Of a stretch of DNA of 64,000 nucleotides, positions 11,852 to 26,454 are shown one piece after another. The notes below the pieces were generated by a model, which ran no database searches, was not told the origin of the DNA, and saw only the letters and a program-made list of their open reading frames with translations. The first letter of the stretch is position 1; each line of letters starts with the position of its first letter. Position numbers and translations under genes: made by a program. This DNA is from Maratus speciosus (lineage: Eukaryota > Arthropoda > Arachnida > Araneae > Salticidae): assembly GCA_963932465.1 (NCBI GenBank), contig OZ010800.1, positions 37,562,352-37,626,351 on the forward strand. Reading direction: 5' to 3'.

Positions 11852-14619
11852 TTTTCTAGATTTTTCGTAGTTCTATTGTCCATCGGCGGCTCGTGCAAAG
11901 GCGGGAACTCACTTCCTGCTAAGCCGGCTATTCACAAACATCTGATAACAACAGAATAAGGAAAAACTATTAATTTTAACAAATATCATGATATAGATTA
12001 ACTCGTTTTTAGTTTATTTAATTGACTGAAGCAGAAATTTAAGATGAAAATCAAAGTTGGTATAGTAATGAACTAATAATATTGAAGTATTAATATGTGT
12101 AACTAGTTTTTGAAATATTAAGATGTATAAGATAGAAGAAAGTTTTGGGATTGGCACATCCAACTAGTTTTTGAGATTTTCGCGTTCTGCAGAAGTTTCT
12201 TGACTTTCGTAAAAGGAATTAGGTTTTGAAATTTTAGCTTAATATAGTAAATTTTATCCTTTGCGATTTTAGTGGTTTTTTCTTTTTTTTGCGATTTTCC
12301 AGAATAATAATCGCCAGTTATCAAAACGACAAGATTTTGAAGAATTATGAATTTCAACGTCCGGATTTGAGACTCTGTACTGCATTGTTAAATCTGTATA
12401 TGTGTTCACCGAGAGTTATTATAACACGTTGATACAGTGCATTCACTAGGTTTTTTTTTAAAAAGGCTGTTAAAATAATATAATAATTAAAATCATTCAA
12501 AGACAAAAAATTCCAACGCAGAACAGCATACAGAATACTATTGAAACGAGCGAAGCGAGGCGAATCTGTCCGCCACATGACGTAATGCGCGAGCAGTTAA
12601 GAAATCTTTACATTTGGCGCATCGCACGAATGGTACCCCCTGCTTGGCCTAACATCTAAAATGGGTTAAAGAACGGGAAGGACCATACAGGTGCTTACCC
12701 GTTATTTCGAACAAAAAAAGTGTGTAAAAAATTAACCTACTTAAAAGGCTTTTTAAGGATTTAAGCAACCTTCGTTAAATTTTATTGGGGTGGGTAGGAT
12801 TTTATGTAAATACTAGCAGGTTATGCCCGCTACGCTGGTCTGTTTATCCAAGCGAACCTTGAATCAAATAAAATGCATCAGTGAATTTGACATTGTGATT
12901 TAAAGCAATATGGAATGTCCTTTCGCATTGCTGAAAAGATATGAACGCCATTGTGCTATTATATTTTCTAATGTGAAGACATTTAGTAAAGAATGATAGT
13001 ACAATATGCTATATAATAAAACAACCCCTGAAAAATTATTGGGCTAATAATGCAAACAAACGGACAAAATCCATCCAGTAAAACTTTTTTAAAAGGCTGA
13101 TCTTTCATATTGGGGTCCATCTGATTAGAGAACTTTCCCCATAATTCTATAACTAAGCAACGTAGAATAATACGCAATAAATTCAAACCTCCCCAAATAT
13201 TGTCTAATCAACAAAGCAAGTATTCTCAATATCCGCCATCTAGAACTTTTTGAAAAGTATAATCTTTCATAATCGGTTTCACATGATTATGGAACTTTCT
13301 GCCATTACTTTATGACTAAGCAACGATATGCAAAATACTAATATATGATACCGAATATGAAGTAAATATTTTTTTTTAAAAGCAGATCTTGGAAAGTAAA
13401 TTGAACGAAATCACTTTCCTTAAAATAATTTGTTCAAACACCGATTGGAGTTAATTAAATATAAAATACATAATGGTTAAATAATATCGCGATACATTTG
13501 TTTACATTCAAATTCGCGAAAAAAATTAAATTTTTAATGCGTAAAAGTTCAAATGAAAACTTTTAAACAATTGTAAAATAAAATGAATGATGAATTATAT
13601 GAATATGACGACACAGCAGTAATAATAAAAAGACTAGAATTATCAAAGAGAATAAATTAAACAAAATTCACGCAACTAAACTTTTAACAATAATCCATTG
13701 TCCGATTACTAGATGTAAGTTTTCAAAAGATTTTGAATGTCACTATGCTTATTCAGGATCAAAATCAATATGATTCAAATATCTGTAACAATATATATAC
13801 AAAGGGCTTAGTTTCTAGCAAAAAAAAAAAAAAAAAAAAAAGTACCGGAGCTCTAATATTCTGCCGTAATAACAACAAGGCGTAGAACCCCCCCCCTCCC
13901 CCCACACACGCATATCTATATTTCATACACTATTTGCAAATTTTAAAGCAATTTCGTCTTTCTAAAAGGAAATTTTATATATTTGACACATCTTTAGGAT
14001 TAATATATAATGAATTCTAATAAATGAACAGAGCAAAAACATTAAAATCAGGAGTGGGGAATTTTCAGAAAATCCTACTTGTTACGGACTTCTTTGTATT
14101 GGTGCGTAGTATTTATAAACTCTGGTCTGTTCTGACTAATACTTAAATCTTTTCTAAAATTAAAGAAGTACTGGAGTACTCCTGTGATATTCGGAGCAAA
14201 TTAAGCACCGCGCGGAGCTAGAAAGTTAATCAGAGAGAATATTTTAAAAACACGAACAAAAAGCAGCAAGTAAAAACGGCAGAAACAGTTTCGACTAATT
14301 CTGACATTCCTCATCGCCGCGCCGTTCTGAAACCATTATTTAAAAAAAAAAAAATCCCTACACAGGACACACTATGTCGCATACGTAAGCGCTTTGGTAG
14401 GAAAGAACGCAAAAGATTTAAGATGGGAGGGAAAGAAACAAAAATTTAGGCTTTGATTTTTTAGAAACACTATTTCCGCTGAACTCCGGAGTGAGTGCCG
14501 GTGAATTCAGATCAATATTTAAATTTCCACTAAAAACAAAGAAGTAGCGGATCTGAGAATCAAACAGAATATATTAACTATAATATCCAACGCAAATTAA
14601 GCACTGCTTATAGGCTAAA

Positions 14620-15231
14620 ATACTTCAAACCTACATTAATTTTCATCTTAAATTTGTGCTTCATTTTATTAATCAGAGTAACACGAACATAATATTTAAT
14701 AAAATAAATATTATCGTTATTCTGTTTGCGAATCACCGGGATAGCTAGATACGAAGTACATGTCGCTACATCAGCAGCCGATGTACAGCAGAACTATGAA
14801 AAATCGAGAAAATCGCACTAAAATCGTTTGTCACAGCGTCCCCCTTCCAGGGTTACACATCCATTTTCAACTGGGATCTGGCTTCAATAGTCAAAAATAT
14901 ACGTATGAAGTTTGGTTCAAATCTATGCCTAACTTTGTATGCCTTCCGGTGAAACAATAATGAAAATGGCACAAAAATCGCTATTACAGCACCCCCTCCC
15001 GGCGGAATATCCCCAAATTTAACCTGGACTTGCTGGACATAATAAAAAATACATAACTTCGTATACTTTCCGATGATATAATGAGACATACATGTAAACG
15101 GACAGACAGATATTTTGTAAAAACATGTTTTTCGGGATCTCTGACCTTTAAAACATGTAAATTCGTCGAAAACTGGAAGTCGAACAAAAATTCGACTACA
15201 ATACTTTCTTCTGTTATAGATAAAAGAAAGT
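14620..15231 (-). repeat. Short inverted arm of unit 3
   Basis: Same layout as in unit 1, with only scattered substitutions. Confidence 0.8.
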
Positions 15232-15347
15232 AAAAAAAAAGATAATGCTAAAGCAAATATTTTAATAGAGTAATTTTTTTTAAAGGTAAAAAAAAAAAAA
15301 AAAATCCCAATAACAAAAGAAAATTTTTAAATTTTTATGCAATTTTT

Positions 15348-15383
<36 letters not shown>

Positions 15384-15915
15384 TGCGGCGATTTTCCATA
15401 TGTTTAAAAGGAATCCGGGTTTTTTTTTTTTTTTTTTTTTTTTATAAAATTTATTTGGTGTTCGGGCAGAGATTTTCGGATTTTTCTCGAATTTTTCATG
15501 TGATTTTTAGAATTTTGTGATTTGTAAAAGGAACTCGGTTACCAACTTTTAGCCGAATATAATAAATTTTCTCCTCTGCGAGTTTTGAACTTTTTTTTCC
15601 AAATTCATGGCGATTTGTCTGCATTTGTGAAAGAAATCTGGTTTTAATCTTTTAGTCTAATATTGTAAATGCTGTCCTCTTTTTTTTTTCTTTCATTAAA
15701 GTTTATTCTGAATTTCTCGCGATTCTTTTATGCAATTTTTACTTTGTTCTAAATCTTCAATAGAAGAAAGTATTGTAATCGAAATTTTTTTCGACTTCCG
15801 GTTTTCGACGGATTTACATGTTTTAGGGGTCAGAGATCCCAAAAAACATGTTTATAGAAAATGTCTTTCTGTCCGTGCGTCGCGTCCGTGTGTCCGTCTG
15901 TCCGTGTGTCTGTCG

Positions 15916-17092
15916 CCATTGTACCATCAAAAAGTGTATGAAGTTATGCATAGAATTGAACCAAATTTTTATGTTAAGATTTTGGCTATGGCAAGCAGAT
16001 TCTCCTTGAATTTGGAAAAAATTCGCCGGTAGGGGTCGCTGTAATAGCGATTTTTGTGCGATTTTGAATATTGTACCACCCAAAAGTATATGAAGTTATG
16101 CATAGAACTGAACCAAATTTTTATTTTAAGTTTTTGGATATGGCAGGTAGGTCCTCCCTGAATTTGGAAAAAATTCGCCGGTAGGGGACACTGTAACAGC
16201 GATTTTGAATATTGTACCATCCAAAAGTATATGAAGTTATGCATAGAATTGAACCAAATTTTTATTTTAAGTTTTTGGTTATGGCAGGTAGGTCCTCCCC
16301 GAATTTGGAAAAAAATCGCCGGTAGGGGGCGCTTTAACAGCGATTTTCTTGCGATTTTGAATATTGTACCATCCAAAAGTATATGAATTTATGCATAGAA
16401 TTGAACCAAATTTTTATTTTAAGTTTTTGGATATGGCAGGTAGGTCTTCCCTGAATTTGGAAAAAATTCGCCGGTAGGAGCGCTGTAACAGCGATTTTGA
16501 ATATTGTACCATCCAAAAGTGTTTGAAGTTATGCATGGAATTGAACCAAATTTTTATTTTAAGTTTATGGCTATGACAAGCAGCACCTCCCTGAATTTGG
16601 AAAAAAATTGCCACTAGGGGGCGCTGTAATAGCGATTTTGCATATTGTACCATCGAAAAGTGTATGAAGTTATGCATAGAATTGAACCAAATTTTTATTT
16701 TAAGTTCTTGGCTATGGCAAGCAGGTCCTTCCTTAATTTGGAAAAAAAATTGCGGGTAGGGGGCGCTGTAATAGCGATTTTTGTGCCATTTTGAATATTA
16801 TGCCATCGAAAAGTGTATGAAGTTATGCAGAGAATTGAGCCAAATTTTTGCGTTTCTTTTTGTTCATGGCATGAAAGTCCTTCCTGAATTTGGAAAAATT
16901 CCGTTGGAAGGGTGCGCTATAATTACGATGTCTGTACCATTTTCTTTATTATACAATCGAAAATTGTATAAAATTATGCATACAAATTGAACCAAATTTT
17001 TTGTGCATGTTTTTGGCTTTGGCCAACAGGTCCTCCTTGAATTTGGAAATATCGCGCGGTAATGGGGCTCTGTGATGGCGATTTTTGTATAC
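15916..17092 (+). repeat. Subrepeat array of unit 4, 8 copies
   Basis: S-type order, but the GGCGCTGTCAC copy is missing. The GGCGCTTTAAC copy near 16,325 is followed directly by the GGAGCGCTG copy near 16,476, a clean one-copy deletion. The first core reads GGGGTCGCTG, as in unit 9. Confidence 0.92.
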
Positions 17093-19858
17093 TTTTCTAG
17101 ATTTTTCGTAGTTCTATTGTCCATCGGCGGCTCGTGCAAAGGCGGGAACTCACTTCCTGCTAAGCCGGCTATTCACAAACATCTGATAACAACAGAATAA
17201 GGAAAAACTATTAATTTTAACAAATATCATGATATAGATTAACTCGTTTTTAGTTTATTTAATTGACTGAAGCAGAAATTTAAGATGAAAATCAAAGTTG
17301 GTATAGTAATGAACTAATAATATTGAAGTATTAATATGCGTAACTAGTTTTTGAAATATTAAGATGTATAAGATAGAAGAAAGTTTTGGGATTGGCACAT
17401 CCAACTAGTTTTTGAGATTTTCGCGTTCTGCAGAAGTTTCTTGACTTTCGTAAAAGGAATTAGGTTTTGAAATTTTAGCTTAATATAGTAAATTTTATCC
17501 TTTGCGATTTTAGTGGTTTTTTCTTTTTTTTGCGATTTTCCAGAATAATAATCGCCAGTTATCAAAACGACAAGATTTTGAAGAATTATGAATTTCAACG
17601 TCCGGATTTGAGACTCTGTACTGCATTGTTAAATCTGTATATGTGTTCACCGAGAGTTATTATAACACGTTGATACAGTGCATTCACTAGGTTTTTTTTA
17701 AAAAAGGCTGTTAAAATAATATAATAATTAAAATCATTCAAAGACAAAAAATTCCAACGCAGAACAGCATACAGAATACTATTGAAACGAGCGAAGCGAG
17801 GCGAATCTGTCCGCCACATGACGTAATGCGCGAGCAGTTAAGAAATCTTTACAGTTGGCGCATCGCACGAATGGTACCCCCCTGCTTGGCCTAAAATCTA
17901 AAATGGGTTAAAGAACGGGAAGGACCATACAGGTGCTTACCCGTTATTTCGAACAAAAAAAGTGTGTAAAAAATTAACCTACTTAAAAGGCTTTTTAAGG
18001 ATTTAAGCAACCTTCGTTAAATTTTATTGGGGTGGGTAGGATTTTATGTAAATACTAGCAGGTTATGCCCGCTACGCTGGTCTGTTTATCCAAGCGAACC
18101 TTGAATCAAATAAAATGCATCAGTGAATTTGACATTGTGATTTAAAGCAATATGGAATGTCCTTTCGCATTGCTGAAAAGATATGAACGCCATTGTGCTA
18201 TTATATTTTCTAATGTGAAGACATTTAGTAAAGAATGATAGTACAATATGCTATATAATAAAACAACCCCTGAAAAATTATTGGGCTAATAATGCAAACA
18301 AACGGACAAAATCCATCCAGTAAAACTTTTTTAAAAGGCTGATCTTTCATATTGGGGTCCATCTGATTAGAGAACTTTCCCCATAATTCTATAACTAAGC
18401 AACGTAGAATAATACGCAATAAATTCAAACCTCCCCAAATATTGTCTAATCAACAAAGCAAGTATTCTCAATATCCGCCATCTAGAACTTTTTGAAAAGT
18501 ATAATCTTTCATAATCGGTTTCACATGATTATGGAACTTTCTGCCATTACTTTATGACTAAGCAACGATATGCAAAATACTAATATATGATACCGAATAT
18601 GAAGTAAATATTTTTTTTAAAAAGCAGATCTTGGAAAGTAAATTGAACGAAATCACTTTCCTTAAAATAATTTGTTCAAACACCGATTGGAGTTAATTAA
18701 ATATAAAATACATAATGGTTAAATAATATCGCGATACATTTGTTTACATTCAAATTCGCGAAAAAAATTAAATTTTTAATGCGTAAAAGTTCAAATGAAA
18801 ACTTTTAAACAATTGTAAAATAAAATGAATGATGAATTATATGAATATGACGACACAGCAGTAATAATAAAAAGATTAGAATTATCAAAGAGAATAAATT
18901 AAACAAAATTCACGCAACTAAACTTTTAACAATAATCCATTGTCCGATTACTAGATGTAAGTTTTCAAAAGATTTTGAATGTCACTATGCTTATTCAGGA
19001 TCAAAATCAATATGATTCAAATATCTGTAACAATATATATACACAGGGCTTAGTTTCTAGCAAAAAAAAAAAAAAAAAAAAAGTACCGGAGCTCTAATAT
19101 TCTGCCGTAATAACAACAAAGCATACCCCCCCCCCCTCTCCCCACACACGCATATTTATATTTCATGCACTATTTGCAAATTTTAAAGCAATTTCGTCTT
19201 TCTAAAAGGAAATTTTATATATTTGACACTTCTTTAGGATTAATATATAATGAATTCTAATAAATGAACAGAGCAAAAACATTAAAATCAAGAGTGGGGA
19301 ATTTTCAGAAAATCCTACTCGTTACGGACTTCTTTGTATTGGTGCGTAGTATTTATAAACTCTGGTCTGTTCTGACTAATATTTAAATCTTCTCTAAAAT
19401 TAAAGAAGTACTGGAGTACTCCTGTGATATTCAGAGCAAATTAAGCACCGCGCGGAGCTAGAAAGTTAATCAGAGAGAATATTTTAAAAACACGAACAAA
19501 AAGCAGCAAGTAAAAACGGCAGAAACAGTTGCGACTAATTCTGACATTCCTCATCGCCGCGCCGTTCTGAAACCATTAAAAAAGAAAAAAAAAACCCTAC
19601 ACAGGACACACTATGTCGCATACGTAAGCGCTTTGGTAGGAAAGAACGCAAAAGATTTAAGATGGGAGGGAAAGAAATAAAAATTTAGGCTTTGATTTTT
19701 TAGAAACACTATTTCCGCTGAACTCCGGAGTGAGTGCCGGTGAATTCAGATCAATATTTAAATTTCCACTAAAAACAAAGAAGTAGCGGATCTGAGAATC
19801 AAACAGAATATATTAACGATAATATCCAACGCAAATTAAGCACTGCTTATAGGCTAAA

Positions 19859-20470
19859 ATACTTCAAACCTACATTAATTTTCATCTTAAATTTCTGCTT
19901 CATTTTATTAATCAGAGTAGCACGAACATAATATTTAATAAAATAAATATTATCGTTATTCTGTTTGCGAATCACCGGGTTAGCTAGATACGAAGTACAT
20001 GTCGCTACATCAGCAGCCGATGTACAACAGAACTATGAAAAATCGAGAAAATCGCACAAAAATCGTTTGTCACAGCGTCCCCCTTCCAGGGTTACACATC
20101 CATTTTCAACTGGGATCTGGCTTCAATAGTCAAAAATATACGTATGAAGTTTGGTTCAAATCTATGCCTAACTTTGTATGCCTTCCGGTGAAACAATAAT
20201 GAAAATGGCACAAAAATCGCTATTACAGCACCCCCTCCCGGCGGAATATCCCCAAATTTAACCTGGACTTGCTGGACATAATACAAAATACATAACTTCG
20301 TATACTTTCCGATGATATAATGAGACATGCATGTAAACGGACAGACAGATATTTTGTAAAAACATGTTTTTCGGGATCTCTGACCTTTAAAACATGTAAA
20401 TTCGTCGAAAACTGGAAGTCGAACAAAAATTCGACTACAATACTTTCTTCTGTTATAGATAAAAGAAAGT
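19859..20470 (-). repeat. Short inverted arm of unit 4 (L-associated)
   Basis: Differs from S-associated arms at a shared set of sites also seen in units 6 and 9, for example GTACAACAG, GACATGCATG and ATAATACAAAATAC. Confidence 0.8.
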
Positions 20471-20526
20471 AAAAAAAAAGATAATGCTAAAGCAAATATT
20501 TTAATAGAGTAATTTTTTTTTAAAGG

Positions 20527-20559
<33 letters not shown>

Positions 20560-21182
20560 ATAACAAAAGAAAATTTTTAAATTTTTTATGCAATTTTTGA
20601 CTTTTTTTTTTTTTTTTTTAATTTTGCGGCGATTTTCCATATGTATAAAAGGAATCCGGCTTTTTTTTTTTTTTTTTTAGCCCACTATAGTATTAAATCT
20701 TGTCATTTTTTCAATAAAATTTATTTGGAGTTCGGGCAGAGATTTTCGGATTTTTCTCCAATTTTTTATGTGATTTTTAGAATTTTGTGATTTGTAAAAG
20801 GAACTCGGTTACCAACTTTTAGCCGAATATAATAAATTTTCTTCTCTGCGAGTTTTGAACTTTTTTTTCCCACTTCATGGCGATTTGTCTGCATTTGTGA
20901 AAGAAATCTTGTTTTAATCTTTTAGTCTAATATTGTAAATGCTGTCCTCTTTTTTTTTCTTTCATTAAAGTTTATTCTGAATTTCTCGCGATTCTTTTAT
21001 GCAATTTTTACTTTCTTCTAAATCTTCAATAGAAGAAAGTATTGTAATCGAAATTTTTTCGACTTCCGGTTTTCGACGGATTTACATGTTTTAGGGGTCA
21101 GAGATCCCAAAAACATGTTTATAGAAGATGTCTTTCTGTCCGTGCGTTGCGTCCGTGTGTCCGTCTGTCCGTGTGTCTGTCG

Positions 21183-23062
21183 CCATTGTACCATCAAAAA
21201 GTGTATGAAGTTATGCATAGAATTGAACCAAATTTTTACTTTAAGTTTTTGGATATGGCAGGTAGGACCTCCCTGAATTTGGAAAAATCTCGCCGGTAGG
21301 GGACGCTGTAACAGCGATTTTGAATATTGTACCATCCAAAAGTATATGAAGTTATGCATAGAATTGAACCAAGTTTTTATTTTAAGTTTTTGGATATGGC
21401 AGGTAGGTCTTCCCTGAATTTGGAAAAAAATCGCCGGTAGGGGGCGCTGTCACAGCGATTTTGAATATTGTACTATCCAAAAGTGTATGAAGTTATGCAT
21501 AGAATTGAACCAAATTTTTATTTTAAGTTTTTGGCTTTGGCAGGCAGATCCTCCCTCAATTTGGAAAATACTCGCCGGTAGGGGGCGCTGTAACAGCGAT
21601 TTTGAATGTTGTACCATCCAAAAGTGTATGAAGTTATGCATGGAATTGAACCAAATTTTTATTTTAAGTTTATGGCTATGAGAGCAGCACCTCCCTGAAT
21701 TTGGAAAAAATTTGACACTAGGGGGCGCTGTAATAGCGATTTTGCATATTGTACCATCGAAAAGTGTATGAAGTTATGCATAGAATTGAACCAAATTTTT
21801 ATTTTAAGTTCTTGGCTATGGCAAGCTGGTCCTTCCTTAATTTGGAAAAAATTCGCCGGTAGGGGTCGCTGTAATAGCGATTTTTGTGCGATTTTGAATA
21901 TTGTACCACCCAAAAGTATATGAAGTTATGCATAGAACTGAACCAAATTTTTATTTTAAGTTTTTGGATATGGCAGGTAGGTCCTCCCTGAATTTGGAAA
22001 AAATTCGCCGGTAGGGGACACTGTAACAGCGATTTTGAATATTGTACCATCCAAAAGTATATGAAGTTATGCATAGAATTGAACCAAATTTTTATTTTAA
22101 GTTTTTGGTTATGGCAGGTAGGTCCTCCCCGAATTTGGAAAAAAATCGCCGGTAGGGGGCGCTTTAACAGCGATTTTCTTGCGATTTTGAATATTGTACC
22201 ATCCAAAAGTATATGAATTTATGCATAGAATTGAACCAAATTTTTATTTTAAGTTTTTGGATATGGCAGGTAGGTCTTCCCTGAATTTGGAAAAAATTCG
22301 CCGGTAGGGGGCGCTGTCACAGCGATTTTGAATATTGTACTATCCAAAAGTGTATGAAGTTATGCATAGAATTGAACCAAATTTTTATTTTAAGTTTTTG
22401 GCTTTGGCAGGCAGATCCTCCCTCAATTTGGAAAACATTCGCCGGTAGGAGCGCTGTAACAGCGATTTTGAATATTGTACCATCCAAAAGTGTTTGAAGT
22501 TATGCATGGAATTGAACCAAATTTTTATTTTAAGTTTATGGCTATGACAAGCAGCACCTCCCTGAATTTGGAAAAAATTTGCCACTAGGGGGCGCTGTAA
22601 TAGCGATTTTGCATATTGTACCATCGAAAAGTGTATGAAGTTATGCATAGAATTGAACCAAATTTTTATTTTAAGTTCTTGGCTATGGCAAGCAGGTCCT
22701 TCCTTAATTTGGAAAAAAATTGCGGGTAGGGGGCGCTGTAATAGCGATTTTTGTGCCATTTTGAATATTATGCCATCGAAAAGTGTATGAAGTTATGCAG
22801 AGAATTGAGCCAAATTTTTGCGTTTCTTTTTGTTCATGGCATGAAAGTCCTTCCTGAATTTGGAAAAATTCCGTTGGAAGGGTGCGCTATAATTACGATG
22901 TCTGTACCATTTTCTTTATTATACAATCGAAAATTGTATAAAATTATGCATACAAATTGAACCAAATTTTTTGTGCATGTTTTTGGCTTTGGCCAACAGG
23001 TCCTCCTTGAATTTGGAAATATCGCGCGGTAATGGGGCTCTGTGATGGCGATTTTTGTATAC
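21183..23062 (+). repeat. Subrepeat array of unit 5, 13 copies (L/S chimera)
   Basis: Copies 1-4 match the first four copies of the L-type array seen alone in unit 10: GGGGACGCTG, GCTGTCAC, ACTCGCCGG, then an ACACTAGGGGG core. Copies 5-13 match a full S-type array starting with GGGGTCGCTG. The junction lies near 21,840, between the GGTCCTTCCTTAATTTGG stretch of copy 4 and the next core. Confidence 0.9.
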
Positions 23063-25842
23063 TTTTCTAGATTTTTCGTAGTTCTATTGTCCATCGGCGG
23101 CTCGTGCAAAGGCGGGAACTCACTTCCTGCTAAGCCGGCTATTCACAAACATCTGATAACAACAGAATAAGGAAAAACTATTAATTTTAACAAATATCAT
23201 GATATAGATTAACTCGTTTTTAGTTTATTTAATTGACTGAAGCAGAAATTTAAGATGAAAATCAAAGTTGGTATAGTAATGAACTAATAATATTGAAGTA
23301 TTAATATGTGTAACTAGTTTTTGAAATATTAAGATGTATAAGATAGAAGAAAGTTTTGGGATTGGCACATCAAACTAGTTTTTGAGATTTTCGCGTTCTG
23401 CAGAAGTTTCTTGACTTTCGTAAAAGGAATTAGGTTTTGAAATTTTAGCTTAATATAGTAAATTTTATCCTTTGCGATTTTAGTGGTTTTTTCTTTTTTT
23501 TGCGATTTTCCAGAATAATAATCGCCAGTTATCAAAACGACAAGATTTTGAAGAATTATGAATTTCAACGTCCGGATTTGAGACTCTGTACTGCATTGTT
23601 AAATCTGTATATGTGTTCACCGAGAGTTATTATAACACGTTGATACAGTGCATTCACTAGGTTTTTTTTAAAAAAGGCTGTTAAAATAATATAATAATTA
23701 AAATCATTCAGAGACAAAAAATTCCAACGCAGAACAGCATACAGAATACTATTGAAACGAGCGAAGCGAGGCGAATCTGTCCGCCACATGACGTAATGCG
23801 CGAGCAGTTAAGAAATCTTTACAGTTGGCGCATTGCACGAATGGTACCCCCATGCTTAGCCTAAAATCTAAAATGGGTTAGAGAACGGGAAGGACCATAC
23901 AGGTGCTTACCCGTTATTTCCAACAAAAAAAGTGTGTAAAAAATTAACCTACTTAAAAGGCTTTTTAAGGATTTAAGCAACCTTCGTTAAATTTTATTGG
24001 GGTGGGTTGAATTTTATGTAAATACTAGCAGGTTATGCCCGCTACGTTGGTCTGTTTATCCAAGCGAACCTTGAATTAAATAAAATGCATCAGTGAATTT
24101 GACATTGTGATTTAAAGCAATATGGAATGTCCTTTCGCATTGCTGAAAAGATATGAACGCCATTGTGCTATTATATTTTCTAATGTGTTGACATTTAGTA
24201 AAGAATGATAGTACAATATGCTACATATTAAAACAACCCCTGAAAAATTATTGGGCTAATAATGCAAACAAACGGACAAAATCCATCCAGTAAAACTTTT
24301 TTAAAAGGCTGATCTTTCATATTGGGGTCCATCTGATTAGAGAACTTTCCCCATAATTCTATAACTAAGCAACGTAGAATAATACGCAATAAATTCAAAC
24401 CTCCCCAAATATTGTCTAATCAACAAAGCAAGTATTATCAATATCCGCCATCTAGAACTTTTTGAAAAGTATAATCTTTCATAATCGGTTTCACATGATT
24501 ATGGAACTTTCTGCCATTACTTTATGACTAAGCAACGATATGCAAAATACTAATATATGATACCGAATATGAAGTAAATATTTTTTTTAAAAAGCAGATC
24601 TTGTAAAGTAAATTGAACGAAATCACTTTCCTTAAAATAATTTGTTCAAACACCGATTGGAGTTAATTAAATATAAAATACATAATGGTTAAATAATATC
24701 GCGATACATTTGTTTACATTCAAATTCGCGAAAAAAATTAAATTTTTAATGCGTAAAAGTTCAAATGAAAACTTTTAAACAATTGTAAAATAAAATGAAT
24801 GATGAATTATATGAATATGACGACACAGCAGTAATAATAAAAAGACTAGAATTATCAAAGAGAATAAATTAAACAAAATTCACGCATCTAAACTTTTAAC
24901 AATAATTCATTGTCCGATTACTAGATGTAAGTTTTCAAAAGATTTTGAATGTCACTATGCTTATTCAGGATCAAAATCAATATGATTCAAATATCTGTAA
25001 CAATATATATACACAGGGCTTAGTTTCTAGAAAAAAAAAAAAAAAAAAAAAAGTACCGGAGCTCTAATATTCTGCGTAATAACAACAAAGCGTAGAACCC
25101 CCCCCCCCCCTCCCCACACACACGCATATTTATATTTCATACACTATTTGCAAATTTTAAAGCAATTTCGTCTTTCTAAAAGGAAATTTTATATATTTGA
25201 CACATCTTTAGGATTAATATATAATGAATTCTAATAAATGAACAGAGCAAAAACATTAAAATCAAGAGTGGGGAATTTTCAGAAAATCCTACTCGTTACG
25301 GACTTCTTTGTATTGGTGCGTAGTATTTATAAACTCTGGTCTGTTCTGACTAATATTTAAATCTTCTCTAAAATTAAAGAAGTACTGGAGTACTCCTGTG
25401 ATATTCAGAGCAAATTAAGCACCGCGCGGAGCTAGAAAGTTAATCAGAGAGAATATTTTAAAAACACGAACAAAAAGCAGCAAGTAAAAACGGCAGAAAC
25501 AGTTGCGACTAATTCTGACATTCCTCATCGCCGCGCCGTTCTGAAACCATTAAAAAAAAAAAAAAAAAAAAAAAAAAACCCTACACAGGACACACTATGT
25601 CGCATACGTAAGCGCTTTGGTAGGAAAGAACGCAAAAGATTTAAGATGGGAGGGAAAGAAATAAAAATTTAGGCTTTGATTTTTTAGAAACACTATTTCC
25701 GCTGAACTCCGGAGTGAGTGCCGGTGAATTCAGATCAATATTTAAATTTCCACTAAAAACAAAGAAGTAGCAGATCTGAGAATCAAACAGAATATATTAA
25801 CGATAATATCCAACGCAAATTAAACACTGCTTATAGGCTAAA

Positions 25843-26454
25843 ATACTTCAAACCTACATTAATTTTCATCTTAAATTTGTGCTTCATTTTATTAATCAGA
25901 GTAACACGAACATAATATTTAATAAAATAAATATTATCGTTATTCTGTTTGCGAATCACCGGGATAGCTAGATACGAAGTACATGTCGCTACATCAGCAG
26001 CCGATGTACAGCAGAACTATGAAAAATCGAGAAAATCGCACAAAAATCGTTTGTCACAGCGTCCCCCTTCCAGGGTTACACATCCATTTTCAACTGGGAT
26101 CTGGCTTCAATAGTCAAAAATATACGTATGAAGTTTGGTTCAAATCTATGCCTAACTTTGTATGCCTTCCGGTGAAACAATAATGAAAATGGCACAAAAA
26201 TCGCTATTACAGCACCCCCTCCCGGCGGAATATCCCCAAATTTAACCTGGACTTGCTGGACATAATAAAAAATACATAACTTCGTATACTTTCCGATGAT
26301 ATAATGAGACATACATGTAAACGGACAGACAGATATTTTGTAAAAACATGTTTTTCGGGATCTCTGACCTTTAAAACATGTAAATTCGTCGAAAACTGGA
26401 AGTCGAACAAAAATTCGACTACAATACTTTCTTCTGTTATAGATAAAAGAAAGT
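25843..26454 (-). repeat. Short inverted arm of unit 5
   Basis: S-associated arm, like those of units 1-3. Confidence 0.8.

Larger units (their letters stand above)
10496..15876. repeat. Unit 3 (9 subrepeats, spacer B, centre S)
   Basis: Spacer B is marked by GTGAAGACATTT near 12,973, TATTCTCAATATCC near 13,222 and TCTGCCGTAAT near 13,862. Unit 3 shares rare variants only with unit 8: TACCCCCTGCTTGG near 12,635, ATACAAAGGGC near 13,797 and TTAACTATAAT near 14,576. Confidence 0.93.
15877..21143. repeat. Unit 4 (8 subrepeats, spacer B, centre L)
   Basis: This is the first unit with the long centre, which carries the extra stretch CCCACTATAGTATT after its second T run (about 20,680-20,720). 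It lacks one subrepeat. Its inverted arm has L-associated variants, for example TTTCTGCTTC and GTAGCACGAAC. Confidence 0.92.
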
